Below, piece by piece: positions 12,433 through 23,577 of a DNA stretch of 64,000 bases. The stretch is from Ancylostoma caninum. Its lineage: Eukaryota > Nematoda > Chromadorea > Rhabditida > Ancylostomatidae. Numbering within the stretch: the stretch's first letter is position 1; each line of letters begins with the position of its first letter. Location: assembly GCA_037903475.1 (NCBI GenBank), contig JBAJFG010000111.1:434001-498000 (forward strand), given 5' to 3'. Under the pieces are notes generated by a model that did no database searches, had not been told where the DNA came from, and saw nothing but the letters and a program-made list of their open reading frames with translations. Made by a program: the position numbers and the translations under genes.

Positions 12433-12705
12433 CAGTGGCGGACGCAGGGGGGGGGGCGGGGGGGCGCCCCCGAGAATGGGTCGCCAAATTTTCGAAATTA
12501 CTTTACAATACAAATAAAAATCTTGTGTTAGTTTATTTTTAATTGTTTATTTTTATTATTATTTTTAATATATTTTTTATTTATTGTTTATTATTATAAT
12601 TAATATTATTATTAATTTTATTTTCCGTCTGGGTCCCCAAAACGGCGGAGACCCCACTTTTCTTCCCACGCCCCCCCTCCCGCCCACTTTCTGCGTCCGC
12701 CACTG
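12433..12705. mobile_element. 273 bp non-autonomous hAT-type MITE
   Basis: The ends are CAGTGGCGGACGCAG and CTGCGTCCGCCACTG in inverted orientation. CAGTGGCG ends are typical of hAT elements. The element lies within a TA repeat, so the flanking ATATATAT on both sides is consistent with an 8 bp target duplication but cannot prove it. The interior is very AT-rich with G-rich and C-rich subterminal tracts and no coding frame. Confidence 0.8.
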
Positions 12706-13851
12706 ATATATATATATACTAGCTGCCGTACCCGGCTTCGCTCGGGTGTTTTATTACCTTGGCTACATCATACTGCTGAGGCCAATTACTATCATCGACA
12801 AATTCATTAAAATCTCCATAATTTTGGTGATCAGCATGTTACAGAAGCCCAGGTGACGTCTCCCATCGTCTTGTGGGCGAAAAGTTAGCAAAGCTATTTC
12901 GGTGACATTGAATCGACGTATTCGTACAAAGTGGTTGTCATATTCATACTCGGCATATCGAGAAACCCCAGGAGAGATGTCTTCACCGCTCCATTGAGCG
13001 GAAGAGCCAAAAATCAATAAAATCGAAAAATCGATATTTCATGCAAAATGTTTGTCATATTCGTATTCAGCCTATTGAGAAACCCAAGAAGACATGTCTT
13101 TGTCCGTCCCCGAGCGGAAATGGGGAAAAATCGATAAAATCAATAAATCAATATTTCGTGCAAAATGGTTGTCATTCTTATCCAGTGTATTCACGAACCC
13201 CAGTAGACATGTCTTTACCACCCCATGATCAAGAATAGCGAAAAATCAATAAAATCAATAACTCAATATTTCGTGCAAAATGGTTGTCGTATTCGTGTTC
13301 AGCGCATTGAGATACCCCAGTAGACATGTCTTTACCACCCTACGATCAAGAATAGCGAAAAATCAATAAAATCAATAAATCGATAAATTGGTGCAAAATG
13401 GTTGTCATATTCGTGTTCAGCGCATTGAGGTACCCCAGTAGGCATGTTCTCGCTAGTCCCTGGTCAAGAAGAGGAAAAATCAATAAAATCAATAAATCGA
13501 TAAACTGGCGCAAAATGGTTGTCATATTCGTGTTCAGCGCATTGAGGTACCCCAGTGGGCATGTTCTCGCTAGTACCTGGTGAAGAAAAGCGAAAAATCA
13601 ATAAAATCAATAAATCGATAAATGGTCGCAAAATGGTTGTCATATTCGTATTCAGCGCATTGAGGTACCCCTGTAGGCATGTTCTCGCTAGTCCCTGGTC
13701 AAGAAGAGCGAAAAAGCAATAAAATCGATATAATCGATAAACCAATCGATAATCCCAGGTGCAAAGTAGCCTATAACCTCCGCCGGCCAGTGGAGAGTCT
13801 ACCTGCAAAATTTGGTTCCGATCGGTTCATCCTCCGCGATTTCTATTCGGA

Positions 13852-13873
13852 ACACACAAACACACACACACAC

Positions 13874-13907
<34 letters not shown>

Positions 13908-13910
13908 AAC
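13852..13910. repeat. CA microsatellite
   Basis: Nearly pure CA repeat with a few AAC interruptions, part of the tail of the surrounding interspersed repeat. Confidence 0.9.
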
Positions 13911-13928
13911 TTTCACTTTTATATATAC

Positions 13929-13929
<1 letters not shown>

Positions 13930-13984
<55 letters not shown>
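13930..13984. repeat. TA microsatellite
   Basis: About 27 uninterrupted TA units directly after the CTTTCACTTTTATATATAC tail of the interspersed repeat. Confidence 0.95.
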
Positions 13985-13987
<3 letters not shown>

Positions 13988-13995
13988 AGGTCATG

Positions 13996-16133
13996 GGCTT
14001 GAAAAAGCACTTTACTAAGAGATTACCTGAACTGCTCCAGTTGGAGAGAGTGTGGATCATATAGAAAGATTTTAAAAAATTAAAGAATGGACTTCCTTTC
14101 CGGCCCTCTCCTTCACTATAACGTCATTCCAAACCATTTTAATGGTGTGTTTTAAAATAGTCGCTTAGCAACAATTAGGCTGTCCCAAAAATAATGGCCG
14201 TTTCTGAGCTTTGCTTTCCAACTGCGTAACTCACCTCAACCTTCAAATGATTCTTTGAAATTAAAAGGGTTATGATTAGCATTTTCAGTGGAATAATTCT
14301 AAGAAAAATAAAATACAGAGCGAGAAAATTTTTAAAAATCAAAAAAGTTAACCTAATTCGAGCAATGCAAAAGCAGAAGACGTAATTGCTCAAATTCGAA
14401 CGGCAACGAGAGACCAGTCCAGAAAATAAGGTGTTGAAACGTGGTGTTTCGACATCGAACAATTTCATGGTAACAAGATTCAAACCAAAACGACGCAAAA
14501 GCTTTCCATTTATAAATTTACCACTTGAGAAATGGCTTAGTCCCCTCAGTTTCGAAGTTCACACAACCTATTTTTTCAATTTCCGCAATTTCCATTGTTA
14601 ACTAAAGGAGAAATGCTTGTCTATTAAAGTGAAGTGTTAGAAGTTCCTGATTTTCTACGGGAACCTCATATTTTCTTTTGGGATAGGTTATAGATAGATA
14701 CGCACGAGGAGCCATTTGTTACATTACCTATTCTGAATGAGTGCTGGGAAAATGAAGTTTTCTAACAAGTAATCGTGTAGAATAGAAGCAGTCCGGTTAT
14801 AGAAAGGCGTTGGATAAATGAATGTGGGTACACCAAATTGCAACAAATTAATTAGGCGAAAACCAAAGTAGGTGGAATCACTGCACTGATAATACGAATT
14901 CGCTCAGATTGTTCCCAATTCTTCTCTGTTCTTAGTGCAAGGACATTTTTTCCCTTTTGAGTAGGAGGTGACAATTGACGTCAGTTGATGAACGGTGCAA
15001 TTCTTATTCCCATTGAATACACTGCCACGATTTTACAAGCCCCTCCCCGATGTTCTTGAATCATCGAATGTGAACTCTTACGAGCCACAATTACATAACA
15101 TCAGAATTCATTTGGGGAACAGCAAGTCTCGCTGTAAGAGGATGACGAAAATTGAGCTCTGCGATTCATATCGGTCACCAAATCAACTATGGATCGATAT
15201 ATTGGATAGGTTCGAGGTCGTTTTTCCCTCCTTATCTTCAACTCAAGCACCTCTTTCTCTTGGATAAGGACCGTCCTCAGTACTTCACTCTAGCTACTAG
15301 ATTTCTGTATCTTCTCCTGAAGGTAGAACACACTCCACCGGAGTGATGAAATAATTGAATGAATCCAAGCGGATAAAGCACCTCAAATTATCGTATCAGG
15401 AAAGAAGAGGAAGAATTAGCTGAAACTAGGGGTTCACCCTTATTGAGGAATTGATTCAAATTGAGGAAATCAATCTCAATTAAATAATTATCACTTTCAC
15501 TGGAACCTCACTTCATCTAACGTGGTTGCTCTGCTGCTTGATTTTGCTCAGTTAATCCGTGTTTTTTTTTTGTAGCAGTAACAGGTGCAGGTTAAAAAAG
15601 TAGTGCTCCTTGCAAACTTCGTGCAATCGTTGTATTTCAGGCAAGGAATTCATTACCGTAGCCGGGAAGATAAGGCCAATTAGATTTATTTATTCGAATA
15701 ACCAAATACTCGACTCAATGCGTTCATGGACTAGCTGAGATAAGTAAATAGTTCATTTCAGATGTTTTAAGTTGTGAATCCCTAACGGTATGAACCGAGC
15801 ACTGGTGCTCTGAATTTTCTGTAGACTGGAATCCCTGAGTGTTTAACATTGCATTTTGATGCTTCAACCAGCGAAATATCTATACCGTTACCCAAAAGTT
15901 CTTGGCTGGCATTCAACTGCAGCCAAAACTTCATATGAGAACCAATGACAGTCAAATTGAAGAATTGATTTATCAGAACCACTGCCAACAAACCTGTCTT
16001 ATTCAGATTTCAGAAGCTACTTCCTTGTTGGTGCTATAGCGGCGAAAATTTCAAAAAGAGAAACCCCTTTTCGACATCAGTATATATCAGTTCACTTCGG
16101 TATATACACCACACATGTATCACAACCACAACC
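13996..16133. other. No firmly supported gene
   Basis: A 90-codon plus-strand frame at 14995-15267 has fairly balanced composition (contains KSRCKRMTKIELCDSYRSP) but no ATG or splice context, so it is only noted. The remainder shows nothing recognisable. TATA-like GTATATATCAG and GGTATATACACC lie at about 16080-16108, shortly before the ATG at 16134. Confidence 0.4.
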
Positions 16134-16731
16134 ATGTCAGGTAACTCTGCCCATTACCCATCATCACATCCACAACTGGTTGCTCCATCAATTGAAGAGG
16201 TGACCACGGTGACTGTGGGGCTACAACCAGCTCAGGAAATAACAACATTTTTCTTTTCTCAAAAGGAACCTGAACACTTACTTGCCTTCGATTCCCGTAT
16301 GTTTTCAGCGAGCGATTATGCTTGTCCAGAGACTTTTGCCGTATCCTGTAGTTTCTCAGTGCTTTCAGCGAGCTGAAATCAACTTACACTTTATCGTTTT
16401 TTGGAGCGATCCGTAGGGGAAACAGCACATCCTCATCTATTTCTAGTCAACTGCCCCTTTGTGCAAGCTTAGTCTGACATGTGTAGTTTTAATGCACATT
16501 ACAAAAGAAGTTCCTTAGTTTTAACAAAACGCAGTGCCCTTATTAATAGCTCCCGCAATTGCATGAAAACCTTTGGCGGGACCGTAGTTCCTAATTCTTT
16601 GCTTTTTATTCGTTTTTATTTTTTATTCTTCTCAGGGATATCTGCTGGATCAAAGACATTCCGGTAAAGCAAGTGGAGAAACCGGTAGAATAATCACACT
16701 ACGTAACTCCTAGATCTACGCTTTATTTGTC
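16134..16731 (+). CDS. Candidate small gene, ATG with two possible splice forms
   Basis: An ATG at 16134 follows TATA-like sequence by about 30-50 bases and opens with MSGNSAHYPSSHPQL. A first exon to about 16199 (donor GAG|GTGACC, phase 0) joined to the strong acceptor TATTCTTCTCAG at 16624-16635 would continue GYLLDQRHSGKASGETGRII and stop at TAG 16711-16713, giving about 47 residues. A stronger donor, CAG|GTAACT at 16140-16141, joined to the same acceptor would give only a 12-residue peptide. Unspliced, the frame runs to 16376. No family is recognised, and it could be a partial relic. Confidence 0.28.
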
Positions 16732-17073
16732 TCTAGCAGTACAAAAAAACATTCGTTCTTGGGAAATCTATTCTACTTCACCTTTCTATTCTGAAAAATT
16801 AAAGTTTCTCATGTCTATCTCTAAGAAAGTAAGTACGTTCACTTGAACACTGAAACGTTATCCTGTCGGCTGTTTTTCCATATTTGTATGACGTGGCCTC
16901 ACACGTTCTTTGAAACTCAAGAGATATGATAGCGGGGGATTTCTCGAAGTTGGAGTGAAATCTGAGATGGGGGCACCCTTCTTGCACTTTTCCATGAGTC
17001 GGTGTCACGTCATTCCACGTGACAGTCGTATTGGTACTGAGGGAGGTGATGCAAATTTTTGCTGGATCCACAC

Positions 17074-17186
17074 CAGGGGTGTGCGGGATTTTCCGTTTTC
17101 CATTTTACGCCCTCCGTTTTCCGTCCACTTTTGGCCTTCCGTTTTCCGTTTTATGGGATTTCAACTTTCACTTCCGCACATCCCTG
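17074..17186. mobile_element. 113 bp hAT-type MITE with 8 bp target duplication
   Basis: Ends CAGGGGTGTGCGG and CCGCACATCCCTG form a terminal inverted repeat with one mismatch. The flanks are ATCCACAC (17066-17073) and ATCCGCAC (17187-17194), an 8 bp duplication with one change, as made by hAT transposases. The interior is TTCCGTTTTCC-type low-complexity sequence. Too short to code. Confidence 0.8.
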
Positions 17187-17194
17187 ATCCGCAC

Positions 17195-18268
17195 TATTCC
17201 GGTGTTTGACCTTTAATTTGTGAACTTCTGTTGTAATGCAGTGCCGTCAACGAATTGCGAAGGTTCAGCGACCAAGGTTGCTTGTCAGCGATAGTTTGGG
17301 AACTCAGAAGTAGTTCATTTTTTCGTGTCCTAATACCTACAGTAGGGCAGCAAAGGTCACTCTCGATGAGGGCACTTTCAAGCAAGGAAATCCATGAAAG
17401 CTCCTTAGAGAGCGGTGCTTCATCTTCCTGAAGTGGACGAGTTTTCTGCTTGAAAATGGGCAAATTCTGTAAGAACAATTGGCACTAAATAAGAACCAGC
17501 CTGATCGTTCGGCTAACCCCGAACTCTCGGGTTTCTTTTTGTGCTCGCTTCGCTCGCACACTTTCAGTGTCCACAGATAAGATTGATGCAGGTGGATGAA
17601 CAGACACTATCCACAGAGAAGTAGTCTCCACCGCGACTTACGGAACCATTGACCCATTATGGACAGCTCGATTCCAATCATTTGTGGTAACCAGTTCGGT
17701 TCCCTGCGGTGTATGTAAATAGTAGAAAATGACCGAATCAGTGAAAATTGGGGTTAGACCTGAACATCGGCCACCCCTACCACACGAGAGACCCGACTCC
17801 AGGAGTTTTCCCGCTTTTTGGATGCCGGTACACCCATATCACGCCATCGAACCCGACTTCAGACGTTTCCCCACTTACGGTGCCGGAGCATCCTTATCAC
17901 ACCGCCAGCCCACCTTTAACACTACACTAAGGCCCCAGTAACCCTCATCCGTGTCATCCCTCGCCCATCTGGTTACTCCTCCTCGCTGTAAAGGCACCCT
18001 ACCCGTCTCGTTCCCTTTATACGGTTCATAGGCCTATCTCATTCATTCCAACTGTGGTGAAAACGACCGTTGGCCATTAACATGTCCGACCATGACAAAA
18101 GTGGCCCAAAACACCTCTAAATCGAGGTAAAAATCAGGATTTGTAACCTTTTCGTACATAACTCTGTACGCTGAACACGATGGTATAGGTATTTTCCGTT
18201 TTTGATGGCTGGTTCTCGTGCACAGACACGCACACACATTCACACATGAAATGCCAATTAATAATAAG
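17195..18268. other. No gene seen; contains a short ~63 bp tandem repeat
   Basis: At about 17755-17915 the motif CACCCATATCACGCC / CATCCTTATCACACCGCC recurs about every 63 bases, with GACTTCAGACGTTTCCCC-like spacers, in two to three imperfect units. The frames crossing it are Pro/His-rich repeats, not a recognised protein. A short CGCTCGCTTCG-type palindrome sits near 17545. Confidence 0.45.
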
Positions 18269-18270
18269 TA

Positions 18271-19155
18271 TTAGGGTGGTCAGAAAGTCTTGAGCCGATT
18301 TTTTTGAAAGTTCCAGAACTTTTGATCATTGATCGGTACCCATGACCTACCATGTGGTAATCGTAGTCCAAACTCGGGGCTTCTCCATAGTAGGCATATA
18401 TAGCCGGATTGGCTTTCCTAACTTTAATTACGACGTCAATTCCAAAAGAGGTCCTCCTACCCAAGATCAGTTTTTCCTTCATTGACCACACCGAAAGGAG
18501 TTTCTGGAATAACTTATTACTGAAGATGAGAGTTGTGTCCTCTACGATTCTAACATACATCTTGCCATGTGGCTCCGTCGAGCAGAAGATCCACCAAATC
18601 GCACCCCCACCCAAACAAGTGTTTCCTTTGCTACCTCTGGAATTCGCCAGGAATGTCGTATTATAAGCTGCTCTCGCAAACATACAAGGTCATCAGTAAC
18701 ACATACGCCAATCAGTTCCGGAAGGTCGCGGATGCTGTTCGAGAAAAACGGCCAAGACGAGTTTTTTGTACACCTACGCCATGGTGACGCTAGGCCCCAT
18801 TTTGCTTAAGGGACCCCTGAAAAATAGGAGGAGCTGGGTTGGGACACGCTTCCCCACTTACCGTATTCTCCTGACGTTGCCACTTCTGACTGTCACTTAT
18901 TTCATCCCCTCGAGGCATTCCTGGCTAAGAAAAAATTCACCAAAGTTGACCATGTTGGAGTGGAGGTCAGCGATTTCTTTGGCTTGCACTCCTCCCAGTT
19001 CTGGGAGAAGGGGAACGCTGACCTGCCCATTAGGTGGGACACAGCATTGACTAACTGTGGCTATTATATTGTTGAGCAAATTCCACTGTGGGCTGAGTAA
19101 TAAAATAAAGCGCAAAAAAAGTCCAAAACGGCTCAAGACTTTCTGACCACCCTAA
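18271..19155 (+). pseudogene. Internally deleted mariner transposon, copy 1
   Basis: Inverted ends TTAGGGTGGTCAGAAAGTCT and AGACTTTCTGACCACCCTAA are flanked by TA (18269-18270, 19156-19157). The plus strand carries a broken mariner transposase: a GDE-region remnant near 18525, the second catalytic block as LRHGDARPHFA at about 18770-18805, then in another frame ELGWDTLPHLPYSPD from about 18830 and the usual C-terminal region ending TAA at about 19098. Mariners are normally about 1.3 kb with a 330-350 residue transposase; this 885 bp copy lacks the N-terminal DNA-binding part and has frameshifts, so it is dead. The plus and minus frames within it are fragments or antisense shadows. Confidence 0.9.
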
Positions 19156-19552
19156 TAGATGGCTTGAAATGGCAATGATTACGATAACTGTCAATTAAAG
19201 TATTAATATTATGTAGTTTTCACTTCAAAAGACTACAGAGAACTTTTGAGAAATATTGTTTATTTGCTCGTTTCGTTTCCTGTACCATATACGGGCAAAT
19301 AGGCTCAGAAGTTGGGCCCTAACCGGGAATTCGTCAGAGTAGGACCTTCCCAATAATCAAATTTTTCCTTAACCCCTCCCCCTCTCCGCGTGAAAGAAAT
19401 GCTTGAAGCCTAGACGGAAGCGCTCTGAAATCCAGCCGCTAACTCCAATGTTTGCAGTAATTTCTATAATGATATAGTTCGCTATCTTGCGAAGTTCATG
19501 GGAATCTCTACTTTTATTCTGTAACGCAAGCCATCAACGACAATCTCAACGT
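19156..19552. other. Intergenic, no gene seen
   Basis: Spacer between the mariner copy and the poly(A) signal of the minus-strand Gly-rich gene. Nothing else recognisable. Confidence 0.6.
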
Positions 19553-19558
19553 TTTATT
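19553..19558 (-). terminator. Poly(A) signal of the Gly-rich peptide gene
   Basis: AATAAA on the minus strand, 55 bases past the stop codon at 19613-19615. Confidence 0.7.
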
Positions 19559-19612
19559 GGAGACCAACATGAAATCGCTGATTACCCGTGTCTGACATAA
19601 AACTTGAGATTT

Positions 19613-20615
19613 TCACTTGCGGCCGCCGCTAAGTCCACCGAACTGCGAGTCTCCGAAACCGCCGTCGGATCCGCCGAAGCCACCGTCGCCGAAACTGGGT
19701 CTTCCGTATCCTCCATGGGGTCGTCCGTACGAACCGCCAGACGGGCGATCATACACGTTGACAGAAGTGAAGTCACCACTGCCTCCATAGCCTCCTGGTG
19801 GAGGATAGTTTGGACGACCATATCCGCCCCCACCTGATGGTGGGAATGCTGGTGGTGGTGGGCCCTGAGGTGGGAATCCACTGTCGAGTGGTGGAGGTGG
19901 CAGAATGTCTGGTCGGCCGTAGCCGCCACGGCGGAACCTGGAAAGCACCAAAATTGTATCGTGGCACTTTTAACGGGCAAGAAAAATCTCAAGGATATTT
20001 CAGGATTCTAGGGCAAACTTACAAACTCGTTACGACTTGATAAGAATAGCGTATTGACACGAAATTACTATTAAATTGAGTTTTTTAGTTAGTTCGGAGA
20101 GAGCTAGAACGTCACCGGCTGTACTTTTTGACGATTTTGTGTGGGAAAATCTTAGCGTTTATGATGTAGGCCCCAACTTATGCTATTTAGTTGAGCAATC
20201 TTTTGTATGGCTGTGCTACTCAGATATTTTTACTAGTTCAGTCATATTTTTTCTACTGTAAACGCTCTTCGAGTGACGAGCAACCTCCACAGCTGTGGGT
20301 TTTCCATAATTTTCATTTTCTAGGAATAACATGAAAGAAAGAAGAAGCTGATTGAAGCGCACTTTTTCAATACTATCCATTCTAGCTCTGGATTTTGAAA
20401 CGAAATTATGGATGATTTTGCCGCTCCCCAACATTTCCAAAAAAGCTAGAAGGGCTCAAGCAGCCAAAGAGACGGAAAATTACGTGATTTTTCATCATCC
20501 AAAGATGAACACATGTTAAAAATCCGAAATTTCCGGGAAAAAAATCAACTGAAACTAACCTTGCGGCACCAGCCGACACAACGCAGACGCAAAGAAGAAT
20601 TGTGTAGATCATCAT
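19613..20615 (-). CDS. Secreted Gly/Pro/Tyr-rich peptide, two exons
   Basis: Exon 1 (20615-20560) runs from ATG through a signal peptide, MMIYTILLCVCVVSAGAA, to donor AAG|GTTAGT in phase 2. Exon 2 (19937-19613) follows acceptor TTTCCAG and stops at TAA, giving 126 residues in one frame. The mature part starts RFRRGGYGRPD, so a basic RFRR site lies just after the signal peptide. It then carries repeated GGYGRP / SYGRP units, a PPPP tract and a Gly/Phe-rich tail ending GGLSGGRK. There are no Cys in the mature chain. A TATATAAG box is 31-38 bases upstream of the ATG. The composition recalls nematode Gly/Tyr-rich secreted peptides, including antimicrobial-type and cuticle-associated ones; which applies cannot be told. 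Intron 622 bp. Confidence 0.85.
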
Positions 20616-20645
20616 GATGATGTCGTTTTGAAACGGATCGTCCTC

Positions 20646-20653
20646 TTATATAG
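20646..20653 (-). promoter_or_regulatory. TATA box of the Gly-rich peptide gene
   Basis: TATATAAG on the minus strand, 31 bases before the ATG at 20615. The position implies a very short 5' leader. Confidence 0.6.
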
Positions 20654-20659
20654 CAGCCG

Positions 20660-23577
20660 CGGTGGCGACTTCGCTCAAAGAAATGGGCGTTGCTTTTTTC
20701 TCTCACTCAAACAGCACGCCTATTCGCTAATCGCCGAAGGGATACAAAATGTACGATAATCTCGGATATCACTTGCACTTGAAATGGGGCTGGGCTAACC
20801 TGTTTTCTGGATCTGCATGATGGAAAATAGGCATCACTAGCTTAGGTTTGTTGAAGGAATGAGTAGGTTTTCAGTAAAGAATGTTCAGGTTAATTTTCTG
20901 TTGTTTTTTTGCCTTTTTACTCCTTTGGAACTTTGTCATTAAGTAAAGACAAGACACAAGACAAAAATATCCAGGAAAGGAAGCGATGAAGTCGTGGGAT
21001 CTCGTCAGAGATGGAAATCTCTTCCCTTCTTCCATATTCATAAAGTTTTATGGTAATAAGTAGGTTATATCCCAAAATATAGTAAAGTTGTTGAGAAAAT
21101 GAAGACGCAAATAAGGAGGAGGTATAACACAAGGTGTTATAGTTGTTATTAAAAGTAGTGCAGGTGTGAACTGCTGCCTTTCAATAGGTAGTCAACCAGC
21201 TTGTCCATCATAGCCTTTTCTGGATGCTATACGTTCAATACAGCGTCCCCTACGCCGAATTGTGAGTGAATCCCTCAAGCTTAGCGACCTCACCTAATTA
21301 AAAACACTTAATTACAAGCGCGGTTTGGAACCCCCGCGCCCAAGAAACGGTTACGTGTGGTTCAGTGGCGTGATTATATCGCTCCCCTGAGAGATTTTGA
21401 AGAGTCCGTTCAATAATATCCGGAAAAATTACAAGGAAAGAAGTTAAAAATTTTCCGGAACGATACACAGAATTGTATTTATGCGAGAAAAACTTTGTTT
21501 TCAGTATTATTAATGAGAGTGATTTGCTCCCGGCCGCCATGCTGGGAAGCAGGAATGAAAAACTGATGTCGGAGGTGAGAAGTCAACAAGAAATTCAAGT
21601 GCGAAAGCTGGGTTAGTATTATTCAGCCATGGATGCCATGGATGAATTCAAGGCGTTCAATTGGAGACTGGTGCTCAATTCCCACTTGACCAACGTGGCC
21701 AATTTGTACTCTCCTCTGCCAAAAATATTTACTGAAACAAGACTGGACTGATTGACTGATTAGCTCTCACTAAGACAACAAAGCTTGGTCAGCTTTACGT
21801 TATAGCTACGTCTACGTAGTTAGGTAGCGATGTTGTTTGTGTGAACTACCTCAAACCAACATTTCAGGTATTGTACTTGTTCAGCAAGCCTTGTGCTCTG
21901 GCTGATCTCTAATGCGCCGAGATTTATTTACCTCCAAGAAAAAACATGAATTTCACTTTCTATGATGCACAATGTTTTCTAATACCAATGCGGAGGAATT
22001 ACTCTTTCCTGACTTTCTTCACTTTTTCTTGTTGTTTCATTTGTACAACAACAAATTTGAACGTTTCTGAGCAGTCAATATTTTTCAAGAAGAGCTACAT
22101 ATGAGAGTATGCTAAAATATATGCGTTTGTCCTTAGCTTTGATTCAGACAAAAAGAGCTTTTCACACCGATTCTCCAAAATAATCAGAATGTAGATGGGT
22201 TCACCCGCAATTTTCATTAAGCATATATCATCGTTCCTTAGACACGATCAAAATGATATTTTGGACAGTGATGTTATAATTTTTTTTTTGGAATTTTTGA
22301 AGGTGCTTTCCCTCAAAATCATCTCTCATTAGAAAATTGTTTATAAAAGTGAGAATGTTTCTCGGAAAATACATAGAACTCTACAAATAGTAAGTATCGA
22401 AGTTTAAATTAATGCATTTGAAACCGAGGTTTATTCTTCGTAATAGCCAGTATTATTACCACCGTTCAAATGCAAATCTCGACTTTCTGTTTGACTTTGC
22501 GCCTTCGAGGTTTTAATGTGTAATCTTTAACTTTTATTTTGATCCGGATTTCAATGTGCACCTCCGCTGTTACATTACTGAAGTTACATTACTTACTAGT
22601 ACTTGCATTGTTCTTACATCTATCGACGAGCGCAGCATAGTGGTAAGAGGCCCGCTGTTCGCTAGGGTAGTAGATGGCTCGATTTCGCCCTAAGCTAACC
22701 AAACCATCCATTCATCTGGTCTTTGTAAATGGGCACCAGACTAGTCTCGGAGGACATAGTTCTGACTTGGTTCATCAGTTGCATTCCGCAAGTTACTGCA
22801 CAGGGCACATACGCATTTAATACCTCTGAAATCCTCAAATGAAGTCAAATGCGTTGCGCATCCCACAAAGCAGGATTGATAATCACATTTCTACTCTATC
22901 CTCTTTGGCGAGATATTGTTCACAAACTCCATAAAGAGGGGATTTTAAGCCCTTAATGAAAAATTTTGCCGTAATTTTCCAAGGCAAGCAATTTTAGCTC
23001 TCTCCAAGATCTCCAGAAGAAATTATTTGATTCTGCAAGCCAGGACAGGGGTAGGATTCCAGCGAAATGTCCCGAAGATTGATTGTAACACTTTTACCTT
23101 AACAGGCGTAGTTTAACCAGTAAAGGGAGGAACTTGATTGATTAGTAGTCAGGTTCCACCGGTTTTTCGTCACTCAAAAATGTGCGACCACTTTCGTTTC
23201 ATCATGTAGTGCTTGAATTCTTCACGCTAATTTCGAAAATGCCTTATGTTCTTATGGCTTATGTTGCTTCATAGGACTTGTGAAAATTTACGCTGACCTC
23301 ATTTCCGAGTGAAAAAGGTGTCCAGGAGAATTCCTTCCGCATTCTTTCCTCTTTTTTTTGTTGTTTATGATGTAGTGATTCATCCACAAACCACTATTCA
23401 TGCACGCCACGAGAAAACAACTGCCATGTTCGTCTAACTATCAGTTTTCCCGTGATCATCGGATGATCCGAGAAGTATTTAGCCGATGACTCACATCCTT
23501 AAATGGGTCATTCTTCGGCCAGCGTCCCTGACTGCAACTGGTTACGCTCGGACTGTTTAACGTTAAATCGTCTTAGC
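20660..23577. other. Intergenic; one tRNA-derived SINE, otherwise nothing seen
   Basis: Between the two secreted-protein genes. Apart from the SINE at 22620-22890, no exon, repeat end or RNA gene is recognisable on either strand. Confidence 0.55.
22620..22890 (+). repeat. tRNA-derived SINE, second family
   Basis: The head GCAGCATAGTGGTAAGAGG and GGCTCGATTTCGCCC resembles Pol III A and B boxes. The tail, read in reverse, matches a second locus at about 38896-38950 (ATCAATCC then GTGGGATGCGC and GACTTCATT). The cloverleaf is too degraded for a tRNA gene. Confidence 0.5.

Larger units (their letters stand above)
12717..13995. repeat. Interspersed repeat with internal ~117 bp tandem units and CA/TA tail
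   Basis: It starts TAGCTGCCGTACCCGGCTTC, with a small ACCCG/CGGGT hairpin, and ends with AAATTTGGTTCCGATCGGTT, a CA tract, AACTTTCACTTTTATATATA and a TA tract. This head-and-tail layout resembles a class of repeats seen in many arthropods and nematodes. Between them, from about 12920 to 13745, are about seven tandem units of 115-119 bp, anchored by AAAATGGTTGTCATATTCG at roughly 13045, 13160, 13275, 13395, 13512 and 13630. Each unit ends in an AATCAATAAA-type motif. The open frames here are repeat artefacts. Confidence 0.75.

Noticed and set aside
12920..13745. Regularly spaced repeats suggestive of a CRISPR-like array
   Set aside because: Units are ~117 bp, wholly repeated without unique spacers, and sit in a eukaryotic interspersed repeat.
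13679..14060. Open frames of about 70-107 codons on both strands
   Set aside because: They are translations of the CA and TA microsatellites (Thr-His and Ile-Tyr repeats).
18258..18683. 141-codon frame on the minus strand
   Set aside because: It is antisense to the mariner copy and has no independent support.
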